Source: Corynebacterium sp. TAE3-ERU16 (GTDB taxonomy: Bacteria; Actinomycetota; Actinomycetes; Mycobacteriales; Mycobacteriaceae). From it: a stretch of 64,000 nt of DNA. The stretch spans positions 62,001-126,000 of the forward strand of contig NZ_JAHUTN010000001.1 in NCBI RefSeq assembly GCF_019209935.1, in the 5' to 3' direction. This document shows, piece after piece, positions 46,951-55,534 of this stretch (the first letter of the stretch is position 1; every line of letters starts with the position of its first letter). A program made the position numbers and the translations under genes. Below the pieces are notes generated by a model. That model was not told the origin of the DNA. It saw only the letters and a program-made list of their open reading frames with translations, and searched no databases.

Positions 46951-48015
46951 TCAGTAGCGGCGCGCGCCGACGAAAGGCATGGAGTCCATCGGGACCACCT
47001 GGACCGGGATCCCGTAATCCGAGGCGTGGATGACCATGCCGTCGCCGGCGTAGATACCGACGTGTGTCGCCCCCGGGTAGTACCCGATGACGTCACCCGG
47101 CTGCAGCTGGTCCCGGCTCACCGGAACACCCCCGGCCATCTGTGCCTGGGAGGTCCTCGGGAGATGCTTGCCCTGCTGGGCGTACGCCCAGACGACCAGA
47201 CCCGAGCAGTCGAAGGCGTTGGGGCCGGTGGCTCCCCAGACATAGGGGGCGCCGATCTTGGTCATGGCCTGCTCGAGCGCCGACATACCGGAAGGATTCA
47301 GCCCCATGATTCCGTCCAGCGAGTGATCGACGGGGCCGTTCTTGTTGATCCACGCGAGCTTCTCCGCCGCGGACATGCTCTCGACCCGTTCACGGATCTC
47401 GGAGGTTCGGCGATCCAGCTCCGTGCGCTCCTCCTCGAGTTTCTCCCTGCGTACACGGAGGTCGCCCGCCTGGAACTCCGCCTGAGCCTGGGCCCGCGAC
47501 ACCGCACCACGGGCCTCTCCGGCACGGGCCCGGGCCTCCTCCAGAACCCGCACGGAATCGGAGTACCGACGGGAAAGCGCATTCATGTACGCGGACCGGT
47601 CGATGGCCTCCTGGGGCCCCGTGGCATCGATGAGCATGGTCAACGGATCGACGGTCACTCCACGGTAGCGGGACTGGGCGATCCGGTCGACCTCGGCACG
47701 AGCATCGTCCACCGCATGATCGGCCGAGTCGACCTGCTCCCGGGCCTCCGCCGCGCGCTTCGCGAGCTCCTCGAGTTCCCGTTCCCGGTCGATCAGCTGT
47801 TCCTCCAGCGCCTTGACCTCCTCCGTGTGAGCCTCGGCCTCATGGGAGAGGCGATCGAGCTCATCGATCAGGGAACCGAGGTCACCGGACTCCGGTGAAG
47901 CCACCCGGGTCTCCACCGGATCCGCTGTCGCCGGCGAGATCGACGAGAGGGATACACCGACAACGGCGATGCCTGCGAGCACCGGACGGAGACGACGGGA
48001 CCTGGGGAGCTGCAC
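46951..48015 (-). CDS. Secreted NlpC/P60 peptidoglycan hydrolase with coiled coil (RipC-like)
   Basis: A 354-residue secreted D,L-endopeptidase. A basic signal peptide with hydrophobic core (LRPVLAGIAVVGVSLSSISPATA) is followed by a long coiled coil (about residues 45-225, with DELDRLSHEAEAHTEEVKAL and REELEELAKRAAEAREQV-type heptads). Next comes the catalytic NlpC/P60 domain with Cys in NAFDCSGLVVWAY and His in GATHVGIYAGDGMVIHA. I chose the GTG at 48015 because AAGGTGAG sits 7 nt upstream; the GTG at 48027 lacks such a site. Coiled-coil RipC-type enzymes are activated by FtsEX, which is not encoded here. It is followed closely by pimB'. Confidence 0.93.
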   Translation of the reverse strand: MQLPRSRRLRPVLAGIAVVGVSLSSISPATADPVETRVASPESGDLGSLIDELDRLSHEAEAHTEEVKALEEQLIDRERELEELAKRAAEAREQVDSADHAVDDARAEVDRIAQSRYRGVTVDPLTMLIDATGPQEAIDRSAYMNALSRRYSDSVRVLEEARARAGEARGAVSRAQAQAEFQAGDLRVRREKLEEERTELDRRTSEIRERVESMSAAEKLAWINKNGPVDHSLDGIMGLNPSGMSALEQAMTKIGAPYVWGATGPNAFDCSGLVVWAYAQQGKHLPRTSQAQMAGGVPVSRDQLQPGDVIGYYPGATHVGIYAGDGMVIHASDYGIPVQVVPMDSMPFVGARRY

Positions 48016-48187
48016 GGAAAGACTCACCTTCGGGGAGAACGAACTGGAGGGTGCAGATCTCCTCGGAGCGCTGCACCCCTTGACTATAGAACGCGGAACG
48101 GCATCCGGTAAACGGGCGATCCGCTGATCCGGCCGGAAAAACCGGAGGTTGTGACGGTTGTTTCTGATGTTCCGGGAACTGACGGAA

Positions 48188-48226
48188 CTGAGGCCGCCAT
48201 CCGGGTTTACCGGAGGACGGCCTCAG
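48188..48226 (-). terminator. Terminator after the second NlpC/P60 gene
   Basis: CTGAGGCCG and CGGCCTCAG arms enclose an inner TCCGG/CCGGA stem and GTTTA loop, just past the stop codon at 48244. It separates the two hydrolase genes. Confidence 0.65.
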
Positions 48227-48243
48227 AAGATGGCGACCGAAGA

Positions 48244-48864
48244 TCAGTAGCGGACCGCCGAGTGGAACGGCATGTAGTCCAGGGAGGTCTCGGACAGCGG
48301 GGTCCCGGACTGGATGGCGTGGATGACCGTGCCATGACCGGAGTAGATCCCGACGTGGGAGGCACCCGAGTAGAACGCGACGATGTCGCCGGCCTGCAGG
48401 TTGTTGTAGGAGACCGGGGTTCCTCCGGCGGCCTGCGCGTAGGACGTGCGGGGGATGCTCTTACCGACCTGAGCGTAGGCCCAGGAGGTCAGGCCGGAGC
48501 AGTCGAAGGCGTTCGGACCGGTTGCACCCCAGACGTAGGGGGAACCGATCTTGGAACGGGCTGCGTCGACGACCTGCTGACCCTGGCTCGCCGGCTGAGC
48601 GACGGGTGCCGCGGCGATGGCCGAGTAATCGGCTTGGGCGGCCTGTCCCGCGAGCGAGGGAACCCACTCGGTGATACCCGGGACCGACGCGATGTTGGGG
48701 ATGTTCTCCAGTCCCGCGACCTCGAACGTGATGTCGGTGTTGGGAACGTGAACCTGTGCGGCCTGTGCCGGGCCCGCCAGAGCGGCGGTGGCACCAAAAG
48801 TCACGACGGATGCAATTGCTGTGCGCTGGACCGTCTTGTTGCTACGGCGGCTGTGCTTACCCAC
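48244..48864 (-). CDS. Secreted NlpC/P60 hydrolase under c-di-AMP riboswitch
   Basis: A 206-residue secreted peptidoglycan endopeptidase. The signal peptide is GKHSRRSNKTVQRTAIASVV with AGPAQA before cleavage. A short linker (residues 40-95) leads to the catalytic domain with NAFDCSGLTSWAYAQVGKS (Cys) and GASHVGIYSGHGTVIHAIQ (His). It lacks the coiled coil of its neighbour. The GTG start has TTTGGAG 8 nt upstream. The 270-nt leader contains a ydaO-type c-di-AMP aptamer, and tandem GTTAT direct repeats resembling MtrA sites lie upstream; in C. glutamicum, nlpC is known to be controlled by both c-di-AMP and MtrAB. Confidence 0.95.
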   Translation of the reverse strand: MGKHSRRSNKTVQRTAIASVVTFGATAALAGPAQAAQVHVPNTDITFEVAGLENIPNIASVPGITEWVPSLAGQAAQADYSAIAAAPVAQPASQGQQVVDAARSKIGSPYVWGATGPNAFDCSGLTSWAYAQVGKSIPRTSYAQAAGGTPVSYNNLQAGDIVAFYSGASHVGIYSGHGTVIHAIQSGTPLSETSLDYMPFHSAVRY

Positions 48865-48886
48865 GAATGAATCTCCAAATCTTCCA

Positions 48887-49045
48887 GTGTTGTCTACCTG
48901 CCGGGTTAGCTGTCGGGTTCGGAAGCGGAAGGCTCCTACCCCACTCCACGGACGCCACGTGTGACGGCGGCCGTTCTAGTGCGGGACTCACCCCAGAAAG
49001 CTCGGTTGTCGGGTCCCCGGCTCGCGGTCCCGGTCGCGGACGGTG
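48887..49045 (-). promoter_or_regulatory. ydaO/yuaA-type c-di-AMP riboswitch
   Basis: Reading the minus strand, the conserved aptamer strings appear in order: CCGGGGACCCGACAACCGAGC, trimmed here to GGGGACCC, then GGGGTGAGTCCC, AGGAGCCTTCCGCTTCCG, and GAACCCGACAGCTAACC. These match the ydaO consensus (GGGGAACC, GGGGUGAAUC, CCGAACCCGUCAGCUAACC). The aptamer ends about 25 nt before the hydrolase start, so the expression platform may involve the ribosome site. Exact 5' boundary and the P1 partner are uncertain. Confidence 0.88.
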
Positions 49046-49142
49046 GTTCCGTCTCCGACCGAGGGTGCGAAAAGGCGCATTTTTCGGTTCTCATTGGCGG
49101 TGCTCCCGGGAAGTTCCCGTCGCCTGCCGCAATGTCTCGATC

Positions 49143-49148
49143 AGATTA
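49143..49148 (-). promoter_or_regulatory. Candidate -10 (TAATCT) for the riboswitch transcript
   Basis: TAATCT fits TAnnnT and would start transcription near 49136, giving a leader of about 270 nt that includes the whole aptamer. No ideal -35 is seen, which fits a regulated promoter. Confidence 0.4.
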
Positions 49149-49193
49149 CGAAACGGATAACAACATGTCCACTCGAACCCCGGTGCAAGGGTC

Positions 49194-49209
49194 GTTATCC
49201 GTCCGTTAT
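49194..49209 (+). promoter_or_regulatory. Direct repeat GTTAT-N6-GTTAT, possible MtrA site
   Basis: GTTAT at 49194-49198 and 49205-49209 are separated by exactly 6 nt, and an inverted copy (GGATAAC) lies at 49156-49162. This resembles the direct-repeat layout of MtrA response-regulator sites. It is about 60 bp upstream of the predicted hydrolase transcript start. Confidence 0.4.
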
Positions 49210-49770
49210 CGTTTCTACATTATTTCTGAACCGATCCACATCGCGGAGAACCCACCAATCTCCTTCATGGCAACCGCCACCCAGAAATCATTCTGACCTG
49301 CACATTCCCCAGCCCCCGCAAATCTCGGAAGATCGCCCGACCTGCAGGGGCGGGCGAACGGGGATCTGCCACCGACCATAAACGTGTTCCTCGTCACATT
49401 TTGCCGAACTAGGCCGAATACTGCAGAAACGGACAGGATCAGAAGCCGGTACCGTATTCTCGTGCGCATCACCCGTCACATGCGTATCCGGTCCCCTTTG
49501 GTCTCCCGGCCCCGGGCGACGGCACACGCGGCAACGGCTGCGCGGATCGCCCGGAGAGTGACACCCCGGTACGGGATCGCGCCGGAAAGCCGCCTGCGGT
49601 GTGCGGGGATCCCGCATCAACCGGAATCGAGGGCGGGAAGCCTCTGTGCGGGACGCCGGGCCCGGATTCAGGTCCGGGGAACCAATCGTGTCGTCCGGAG
49701 ACCCCACGACTCTCCGGATCTCTCTTCACGGTCGACCGCCCACCGCACCCCGCGGCCGTTCGAACTGGCC
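49210..49770. other. Gene-free region between qcrB and the NlpC/P60 gene
   Basis: No frame on either strand has protein-like composition; open frames are Arg/Pro-rich shadows. The stretch is locally AT-richer near 49210-49300 and 49390-49450. I see no tRNA, repeat array or element here besides the nearby palindrome. Confidence 0.5.
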
Positions 49771-49794
49771 TGCACACCTATATATAGGTGTGCA
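49771..49794. repeat. 24-bp perfect palindrome with TATATA centre
   Basis: TGCACACCTATA followed by its exact complement makes a 24-bp palindrome with no loop, in an otherwise gene-free kilobase. Such a symmetrical, AT-centred site is typical of an operator for a dimeric regulator, but no start codon or promoter for a nearby gene is evident. Confidence 0.7.
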
Positions 49795-49858
49795 ACCAGC
49801 CCCACTGGCATCTCGCCCGACGAGCGGAGGTAGCCGGAGAATCGCCCTTGAATGCGCG

Positions 49859-49903
49859 GTACCCCGCTTCCCCGACCGTTTTTCGGTCGGCGAAGCGGGG
49901 TAC
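49859..49903 (-). terminator. Terminator of the qcrCAB operon
   Basis: A 19-bp stem with a single C-C mismatch and TTTTT loop (arms from GTACCCCGCTTC to GAAGCGGGGTAC) lies 26 bp after the qcrB stop. The stem is very stable; the tail lacks a long T-run. Confidence 0.75.
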
Positions 49904-49928
49904 GGAGCGCGGGGTCTGAGGACCGCCG

Positions 49929-51560
49929 TCAGTTGTCGAAACCGCGGGCCCTGTCCTCTGCACGGATCGAATCCTGCAGACGACGGAACATCTCGGTTTC
50001 CTCGTGGTGGTTGGCTTCCTCGATCTCCCGGGCCTTCGCCGCGAGCTCCTCGGGATCCGCCTTGAAGAATCCGCCTCGGCCGGGCTGTCCGCCGTAGCCG
50101 AGCTCGTTCATCTGCTTCGGGACCTTCGCGCCGGCGTACTCGAGCGGGATCGGGTGACCGTGCTCGTCGACCGGGCCGAGCGGCTGATGGACCTCGACGA
50201 ATGCACCGTTCGGCATCTGGTTGATGACGCCGGTCTCGATACCGTGCTCCAGAACCTCACGGTCCGAACGCTGGAGGCCGATGCAGAGACGGTAGGTGAG
50301 GAAGTAGGCCAGAGGCGGAAGGACGACCAGACCGATTCGACCGATCCACGTCATCGCATTCAACGAGATGTGGAAGTGGAGGGCGAAGAGGTCGTTACCG
50401 CCGGACAGCGTCAGGAGGAAGTAGAACACCATGGCCATGACACCGATCGAGGTACGGACCGGAACGTCGCGGGGACGCTGCAGGAGGTTGTGGTGTGCGT
50501 CGTCGCCGGTGATCTTCTTCTCGATGAACGGGTAGGTGAACAGCAGTGCCACGAGTATGCCGAGCATGATCGCCACCCAGAAGACCGCGGGGATGGTGTG
50601 GTTACCGAAGTAGAGCTCCCAGGCCGGCATGACACGCGCAGCGCCGTCCGTCCACAGCATGTAGATGTCGGGCTGCGAACCGGCGGAAACCTGCGAGGGG
50701 TTGTACGGACCGAGGTTCCAGATCGCGTTGATCTGGGTGACACCGGCGAGCAGCGCGAGCAGGCCGAAGGTGATGAGACCGAAGGCGACGGACTTGACCG
50801 CGAACACCGGCAGGATCCGGACGCCGACGACATTGTTCTCCGCACGACCCGGTCCGGGGAACTGGGTGTGCTTCTGGAACCAGACCAGTGCGAGGTGCGC
50901 GGCGATCAGCGCGAGGAGGATGCCCGGGATGAGCAGAACGTGCGCGATGTAGAAGCGGTCGAGCATCAGATCGGACGGGAAGTCGCCACCGAAGATCAGC
51001 CAGTGCATCCAGGTACCGATGACCGGCAGCGAGATCACGATGGCGGACATGATCCGCAGACCCACGCCGGAGAGCAGGTCATCCGGGAGGGAGTATCCGA
51101 AGAAGCCCTCGGCCACCGAGAGCAGCAGCAGGATGCAGCCGATGATCCAGTTCGCCTCGCGGGGACGGCGGAACGCACCGGTGAAGAAGATGCGCATCAT
51201 GTGGACCATGATGGAGACGGCGAACATCAGGGCGGCCCAGTGGTGCAGCTGCCGGATGAACAGCCCGCCCCGGACCTCGAAGGAGATATTCAGCGCGGTC
51301 TCGTAGGCGCGGGACATCTCCATGCCGCGGAGCGGCGCGTAGGTGCCGTCGTAGATCACCTTGGTGATCGAGGGATCGAAGAAGAGCGTGAGGTAGATAC
51401 CCGACATCAGCAGGATCACGAAGCTGTACAGCGCGATCTCACCGAGAAGGAAGGACCAGTGCGTCGGGAAGACCTTGTTGATCTGGGTGCGCATGACACC
51501 CGAGATCGTCAGCCTTGAATCGAGGTTGTCGGCTACTTGGGCCATTTTCTTGTTACTCAT
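49929..51560 (-). CDS. qcrB: Cytochrome bc1 complex cytochrome b subunit
   Basis: A 543-residue polytopic subunit of the menaquinol:cytochrome c oxidoreductase, carrying haems bL and bH and both quinone sites. Visible features are [31 protein letters not shown] and the second His pair in [31 protein letters not shown], each quoted here only to mark the helices, plus [17 protein letters not shown] later. The C-terminal extension of about 110 residues after the last helix is typical of actinobacterial QcrB and is charged. The ATG overlaps the qcrA stop (ATGA). It forms the bc1-aa3 supercomplex with ctaCDEF. Confidence 0.97.
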   Translation of the reverse strand: MSNKKMAQVADNLDSRLTISGVMRTQINKVFPTHWSFLLGEIALYSFVILLMSGIYLTLFFDPSITKVIYDGTYAPLRGMEMSRAYETALNISFEVRGGLFIRQLHHWAALMFAVSIMVHMMRIFFTGAFRRPREANWIIGCILLLLSVAEGFFGYSLPDDLLSGVGLRIMSAIVISLPVIGTWMHWLIFGGDFPSDLMLDRFYIAHVLLIPGILLALIAAHLALVWFQKHTQFPGPGRAENNVVGVRILPVFAVKSVAFGLITFGLLALLAGVTQINAIWNLGPYNPSQVSAGSQPDIYMLWTDGAARVMPAWELYFGNHTIPAVFWVAIMLGILVALLFTYPFIEKKITGDDAHHNLLQRPRDVPVRTSIGVMAMVFYFLLTLSGGNDLFALHFHISLNAMTWIGRIGLVVLPPLAYFLTYRLCIGLQRSDREVLEHGIETGVINQMPNGAFVEVHQPLGPVDEHGHPIPLEYAGAKVPKQMNELGYGGQPGRGGFFKADPEELAAKAREIEEANHHEETEMFRRLQDSIRAEDRARGFDN

Positions 51561-52762
51561 GAGCGACGCTCCCAGAAGGCCGGACCAACCGGCTCGATGA
51601 AGTTGCCAGCCGCGACGAGGTAGCCCTCGTCGTCGACGGTGATCGGCAGCTGAGGCAGTGCGCGGGCGGCGGGGCCGAACACCGGCTTACCGTACTGCAG
51701 AGCGTCGAACTGCGACTGGTGGCACGGACAGAGAATGCGGTTGGTCTGCTGCTCGTACAGCGAGGTGGGACAACCGATGTGGGTACAGATCTTGGAGTAC
51801 GCGTAGTAGTCACCGTAGTGGAAGGCCTCCTGGCCAGCCCGCTGAACGGCGCGGGCCGCGTCCGCGCTACGGAGCCGGATGAGCATGACCGGGTTGCGGG
51901 GACCGTGGATCGAGTGCATCTGCTCCTCGTACACGTCCAACTGCGGATCGTAGGAATCACCGTCGTTCACGTAGTGCACGGGCAGCGGGTAGACCGTCTC
52001 CATGCCGCCGGCCTGCATGTCCTCGGGGCGCATGCGCACCAGGCGGGTGACACCCTGCGTGGTCATGTGACCGTCGTGCTCTTCGGCGATCGCACCGGTG
52101 TCGCGGCCGAGGTAGAGCTTCTCACCGTGATCGAAGAGGGTCCAACCCGAGGTCCACAGGGTTCCATCGCCCTGGATCCCGAGCGGGCCCTTCTTCCACG
52201 GGTTCTTGATCATCCCGCCGAGCGGAACGAACATGGCGATACCGGCGAGAACGGCGCTGCCGCCCATGATCCCCATGAGAACCTTCCGGCGGCCGAGTGT
52301 CGAGGTCTCCCACGAGTCGTTCAGCAGAGCGACGATCGTCTTACGGTCGACCTCATCGGAGGGACCGTCGTGACGTCGCTGCACCGCGACCTCCTCGGGA
52401 ATGAAACGTTTGACGAACTCAACCGCCCCGAACCCGAGGGAGAGCACGGAGAGTCCCAGGGTCAGACCGACCAGCGGTGTGTAGAGCGAGTAGGTCCACA
52501 GCCCCTCCTGACCGAGGTACTTGTATTCCCACGGCCAGGCGATGTAGATGACGATGCACGCGAGCGCCATGATGCCGCCGAGGGCGAACCAGAAGCCGAC
52601 CGTGCGCACCGCACGCTTCTCGGCGGGGTCGTTGTCGAGAGGGAACCGTTCCTTGCGGTACGCGACGGTGACGTCGTCGAGTTCGGTACCCAGACGCGCG
52701 AGCTCCTCGTTGGACATCGCGTTGAGTTCCTGGGACGTGTACTTTTTGTCGGTATTGCTCAT
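51557..52762 (-). CDS. qcrA: Cytochrome bc1 complex Rieske iron-sulfur subunit
   Basis: A 401-residue Rieske protein with an actinobacterial N-terminal extension. Three transmembrane helices (near residues 58-78, 95-118 and 158-180) precede the soluble domain. The 2Fe-2S ligands are in [12 protein letters not shown] and [11 protein letters not shown] (Cys-His pairs), near residues 333 and 352. It accepts electrons from menaquinol and passes them to the dihaem cytochrome QcrC. The start at 52762 ([21 protein letters not shown]) overlaps the qcrC stop as ATGA; the longer frame upstream is qcrC shadow. Confidence 0.97.
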   Translation of the reverse strand: MSNTDKKYTSQELNAMSNEELARLGTELDDVTVAYRKERFPLDNDPAEKRAVRTVGFWFALGGIMALACIVIYIAWPWEYKYLGQEGLWTYSLYTPLVGLTLGLSVLSLGFGAVEFVKRFIPEEVAVQRRHDGPSDEVDRKTIVALLNDSWETSTLGRRKVLMGIMGGSAVLAGIAMFVPLGGMIKNPWKKGPLGIQGDGTLWTSGWTLFDHGEKLYLGRDTGAIAEEHDGHMTTQGVTRLVRMRPEDMQAGGMETVYPLPVHYVNDGDSYDPQLDVYEEQMHSIHGPRNPVMLIRLRSADAARAVQRAGQEAFHYGDYYAYSKICTHIGCPTSLYEQQTNRILCPCHQSQFDALQYGKPVFGPAARALPQLPITVDDEGYLVAAGNFIEPVGPAFWERRS

Positions 52763-53646
52763 GAGCGCGATCCAATCCACAGAGCGGCGGCGACGAGAAC
52801 CACGATGCCGAACAGCCACATCAGGAGACCTTCAGCGACCGGTCCGACACCGCCGAGACCGTAACCACCCTGGTCGGGGGTTTCCTTGACGGACTTCAGG
52901 AAGGCGATGATGTCCTTCTTCTCGTCCGGAGAGAGCTGCCGGTCCGAGAACTTCGGCATGTTCTGGGGTCCGGTGAGCATGGCCTGGTAGATCTCCTGCT
53001 CGTTCGCGGGCGCCAGCGGGGGCGCGAACTTACCGGATGACAGCGCACCGCCCTTGCCGGTGAAGTTGTGGCACGATGCGCAGTTCAGGCGGAAGAGCTC
53101 GGAACCCCTGGCGACGTCCGCCGGGTCGATGTTCCCGTCGTAGTGTTCGCCCCGGAGACTCTCGAGGGCGACGGAGCCGTTCGCGTTCCGGACGATCCCG
53201 GGGCCACCGCCGTTCGCGTTGACGTACGCCGCGAGGGCGAGGGTCTGCTCCTCGTTGTACCGGGCGGGCTTCCGCTCTGCCTGGGAGTTGTTCGACATCA
53301 TCGGCATCCGGCCACTGTGAACCTGGAAGTAGACGGCGCCTTCACCGACACCGATCAGTGAGGGACCGCGGTCCTTCACACCCTGGAGGTTGGCTCCGTG
53401 GCAGGTGATGCAGGCGGTGTCGTAGATGTCCTTGCCCTCCTGGATCAGGGCCTGTTCATCCTTGGCCGCGGTGGCGGTCTGAACATCGGGTGTCAGAGCG
53501 CCGGCCAGGAGGCCGGTACCGGTCAGACCGACGGTCAGTGCGACTGCACCGGCCACGGTGCGCCGGACCTTGCGGCGATTCTTGACCTTCTTGGCCGAGT
53601 CCGCTGCCGGAGCAGCGTTCCCGGTGGTCTGTGGGTTGGTTTCCAT
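52759..53646 (-). CDS. qcrC: Cytochrome bc1 complex dihaem cytochrome c subunit
   Basis: A 295-residue membrane-anchored cytochrome cc with two haem c sites: [12 protein letters not shown] near residue 80 and [12 protein letters not shown] near residue 185. An N-terminal helix ([25 protein letters not shown]) and a C-terminal helix ([20 protein letters not shown]) anchor it. The two haems replace a soluble cytochrome c between bc1 and the aa3 oxidase, as known for actinobacteria. Two adjacent ATGs exist (53649 and 53646); the second has the better spacing from AAGGA. It is the first gene of qcrCAB. Confidence 0.97.
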   Translation of the reverse strand: METNPQTTGNAAPAADSAKKVKNRRKVRRTVAGAVALTVGLTGTGLLAGALTPDVQTATAAKDEQALIQEGKDIYDTACITCHGANLQGVKDRGPSLIGVGEGAVYFQVHSGRMPMMSNNSQAERKPARYNEEQTLALAAYVNANGGGPGIVRNANGSVALESLRGEHYDGNIDPADVARGSELFRLNCASCHNFTGKGGALSSGKFAPPLAPANEQEIYQAMLTGPQNMPKFSDRQLSPDEKKDIIAFLKSVKETPDQGGYGLGGVGPVAEGLLMWLFGIVVLVAAALWIGSRS

Positions 53647-53741
53647 CATTTTCCTTATTACGTGTGCTCGGAAAGTGAAGGGCTGTAGGCCTGTGCGCGG
53701 ATACCCGGGGGCGAGTCCGTGATCGCGTCGGCAGCTACGGC

Positions 53742-54356
53742 CTACTTAATGAAGTAAATGGTGATGAACAGCGCGATCCAGACGACGTCGACGAAGTGCC
53801 AGTAGTACGACACCACCATCGCAGCGGTTGCCTGGGCGGGCGTGAACTTGGACTTGCTCACGCGGATGAGAACCACCACGAAGGCGAGGACACCGGCGAG
53901 AACGTGGGCCGCGTGGAAGCCGGTCGTGATGTAGAAGACCGAACCGTACACGCTGCTCTGGATGGTCATGCCCTCGTGCACCGCGTGCGTGTACTCGTAC
54001 ATCTGACCACCGAGGAATGTCAGACCCATGAGTGTCGAGATCGTGTACCAGATCCGAAGGCTGAATACGTCACCCCTTTCAGCGGCGAAGACGCCCCACT
54101 GCGCGGTGAACGATGACGCCACCAGAATGGTGGTGAACACCAACGCGTACGGGACGTTGAGAAAGCTGGTCCAGTGGTCCCAGCTCTCCCCCTGGCCGTT
54201 GGCGCGCGACACGAAGTACATCGCGAACAGGCCAGCGAAGAACATCAATTCCTGCGACAGGAACACAATGGTGCCGACACTGACCATGTTGGGTCGGTTC
54301 AGTGCCGCAACACGTTGCGTTGCTGCCATTCCTGGGTTTCCTACTGCGCTCGTCAC
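53742..54356 (-). CDS. ctaE: Cytochrome c oxidase subunit III
   Basis: A 204-residue five-helix membrane subunit of the aa3 oxidase. It begins [27 protein letters not shown] and contains [17 protein letters not shown], the conserved Glu-containing helix, [17 protein letters not shown] and [19 protein letters not shown]. The GTG start at 54356 follows CATACT by 7 nt with no ribosome site, so the transcript is probably leaderless. qcrC follows after 95 bp, giving a likely ctaE-qcrCAB operon. Subunit I (ctaD) is not in this window. Confidence 0.97.
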   Translation of the reverse strand: MTSAVGNPGMAATQRVAALNRPNMVSVGTIVFLSQELMFFAGLFAMYFVSRANGQGESWDHWTSFLNVPYALVFTTILVASSFTAQWGVFAAERGDVFSLRIWYTISTLMGLTFLGGQMYEYTHAVHEGMTIQSSVYGSVFYITTGFHAAHVLAGVLAFVVVLIRVSKSKFTPAQATAAMVVSYYWHFVDVVWIALFITIYFIK

Positions 54357-54363
54357 GTGAACC

Positions 54364-54369
54364 AGTATG
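54364..54369 (-). promoter_or_regulatory. -10 element (CATACT) for leaderless ctaE
   Basis: CATACT is 7 nt upstream of the GTG start of ctaE, and no Shine-Dalgarno is present. GGTGAC 18 nt upstream is a possible -35. Confidence 0.5.
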
Positions 54370-55012
54370 GTCGGTTTTCAGGTTCAAGTCACCTCACGCC
54401 CCCCGGCACATTTAGCTCGATACCAAAAGGCGCAGGTGTCACCGGCACCGCCTTAAATTTTCAGAAATTTTCCCGATCCCGTGGAACTTTAGGAACCTTT
54501 CATCCGACGCACGGTTTCCGCAGGTAGTGGGGTCGACCCCCCGAAACGGCTCCCCCACGGTGTGCCGATCACAGATATCTCCGGGCACCCCCGACCACGT
54601 TCCACCCGATTGTCTCGAGAATCAACTGTGTGCCTTCTCACATTTTGGCGGCCCCCCGAATGCACCGTCTACAACTTTAGTTTGACCCCCGATAACCTGG
54701 CTTTTTGAGGCTCAGCACCGGCACGACCGGCCTTGGGGAGCAGCTTCGGCAACGACGGGGGCCACTTCGGTGAGCCGGAGCTGTTTCAGCTGACGCACTC
54801 AGTCATCCCCCCCGTACCGGAGCCCCCGTCCCCGCCCGGAAACCGGCTCAGTGTACGCACCACCGGACACCCGCGGTAACGGCGGGAGACGACCGACAAG
54901 GCGGCCTCCCGCCGCCGGACCGAGCGAATACGTACCATTCCGATGCTCCACTGTTCTCAGGAAACCCCGATCCGGAGGCCGGAACGGACCGCTGCACCCA
55001 CCGGTACCCACC
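54370..55012. other. Gene-free region between ctaE and ctaF
   Basis: About 640 bp without a credible gene. A direct repeat AAATTTTC-AG-AAATTTTC (54455-54472) lies roughly 100 bp upstream of the ctaE promoter, and another AT-rich patch (near 54630-54700) stands out from the GC-rich background. These may be regulatory. The rest shows no structure I can name. Confidence 0.45.
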
Positions 55013-55013
55013 C

Positions 55014-55057
55014 AAAAAGGTGGTGCCCCATCCGAATGACGGATGGAGCACCACCTT
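55014..55057 (-). terminator. Intrinsic terminator of ctaCF
   Basis: AAGGTGGTGC and GCACCACCTT with an inner CCATCCG/CGGATGG stem form a strong hairpin, followed on the minus strand by TTTTT. It lies 31 bp past the ctaF stop. This is one of the few textbook terminators with a T-run in the window. Confidence 0.88.
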
Positions 55058-55087
55058 CCCCGGAAGGCTGGGGAGGAAACTGCTTCG

Positions 55088-55519
55088 TCAGTGCTTCTCG
55101 CGCGGAATTCCGTACTGGAGATTGAGCAGGGTCGCGAAGAGGATCAGCAGCACGGCGCCGATGGCGATGAGCCAGTAGGCCATGAAGACGATCCCGTAAC
55201 CGAGCACGGCGATCGCGCAGGTCATCGCGAACGGCCAGATCGATGACGGGCTGAAGAACCCGAGCATTCCGGATCCGTCCTCGACCTCGGCCTCCTCCCA
55301 GTCCTGCGGGAGGATGTCCATCCGACGCTCGGTGAAGTGGAAGTAGGCGCCGAGCATCAGCGCGAGACCCGCGGAAAGTGCGAGCCCGGTGGCGCCGGCC
55401 CACTCAAGTCCCCGGATGTTTCCGGAGTCGTTGAGGTGCATGGTGGTCACGATGTAGATGATGGCCATGACCGCCATGAATACGGTGATCCCGTAGAAGA
55501 TCTTGGAGGCATTCCTCAT
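55088..55519 (-). CDS. ctaF: Cytochrome c oxidase subunit IV (actinobacterial)
   Basis: A 143-residue membrane subunit specific to actinobacterial aa3 oxidase. Four hydrophobic segments are seen: near residues 7-27, 38-60, 92-112 and 114-134. The central loop [30 protein letters not shown] is the family signature (quoted here in outline: [10 protein letters not shown] then [10 protein letters not shown]). It starts 15 nt after ctaC and ends before a strong terminator, so ctaC and ctaF form a two-gene operon. The role is assembly or stability of the oxidase rather than catalysis. Confidence 0.95.
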   Translation of the reverse strand: MRNASKIFYGITVFMAVMAIIYIVTTMHLNDSGNIRGLEWAGATGLALSAGLALMLGAYFHFTERRMDILPQDWEEAEVEDGSGMLGFFSPSSIWPFAMTCAIAVLGYGIVFMAYWLIAIGAVLLILFATLLNLQYGIPREKH

Positions 55520-55534
55520 TGTTGGTCAGCTCCC

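Noticed and set aside
45865..47898. Plus-strand frame of about 680 codons opposite pimB' and the first NlpC/P60 gene
   Set aside because: Arg/Pro/His-rich shadow sequence; no ribosome site; opposite genes carry catalytic motifs.
49771..49794. Treating the 24-bp palindrome as the qcr terminator
   Set aside because: It has no loop, an AT centre, and a much stronger hairpin lies nearer to qcrB at 49859-49903.
49384..49833. Possible 149-residue protein in the qcrB-NlpC gap
   Set aside because: Arg/Pro/Ser-rich with no hydrophobic core, no ribosome site, and the frame runs through the 24-bp palindrome.
54799..55011. Short minus-strand frame between ctaE and ctaF
   Set aside because: Gly/Arg-rich composition and overlap with the ctaF terminator region; no start signal.
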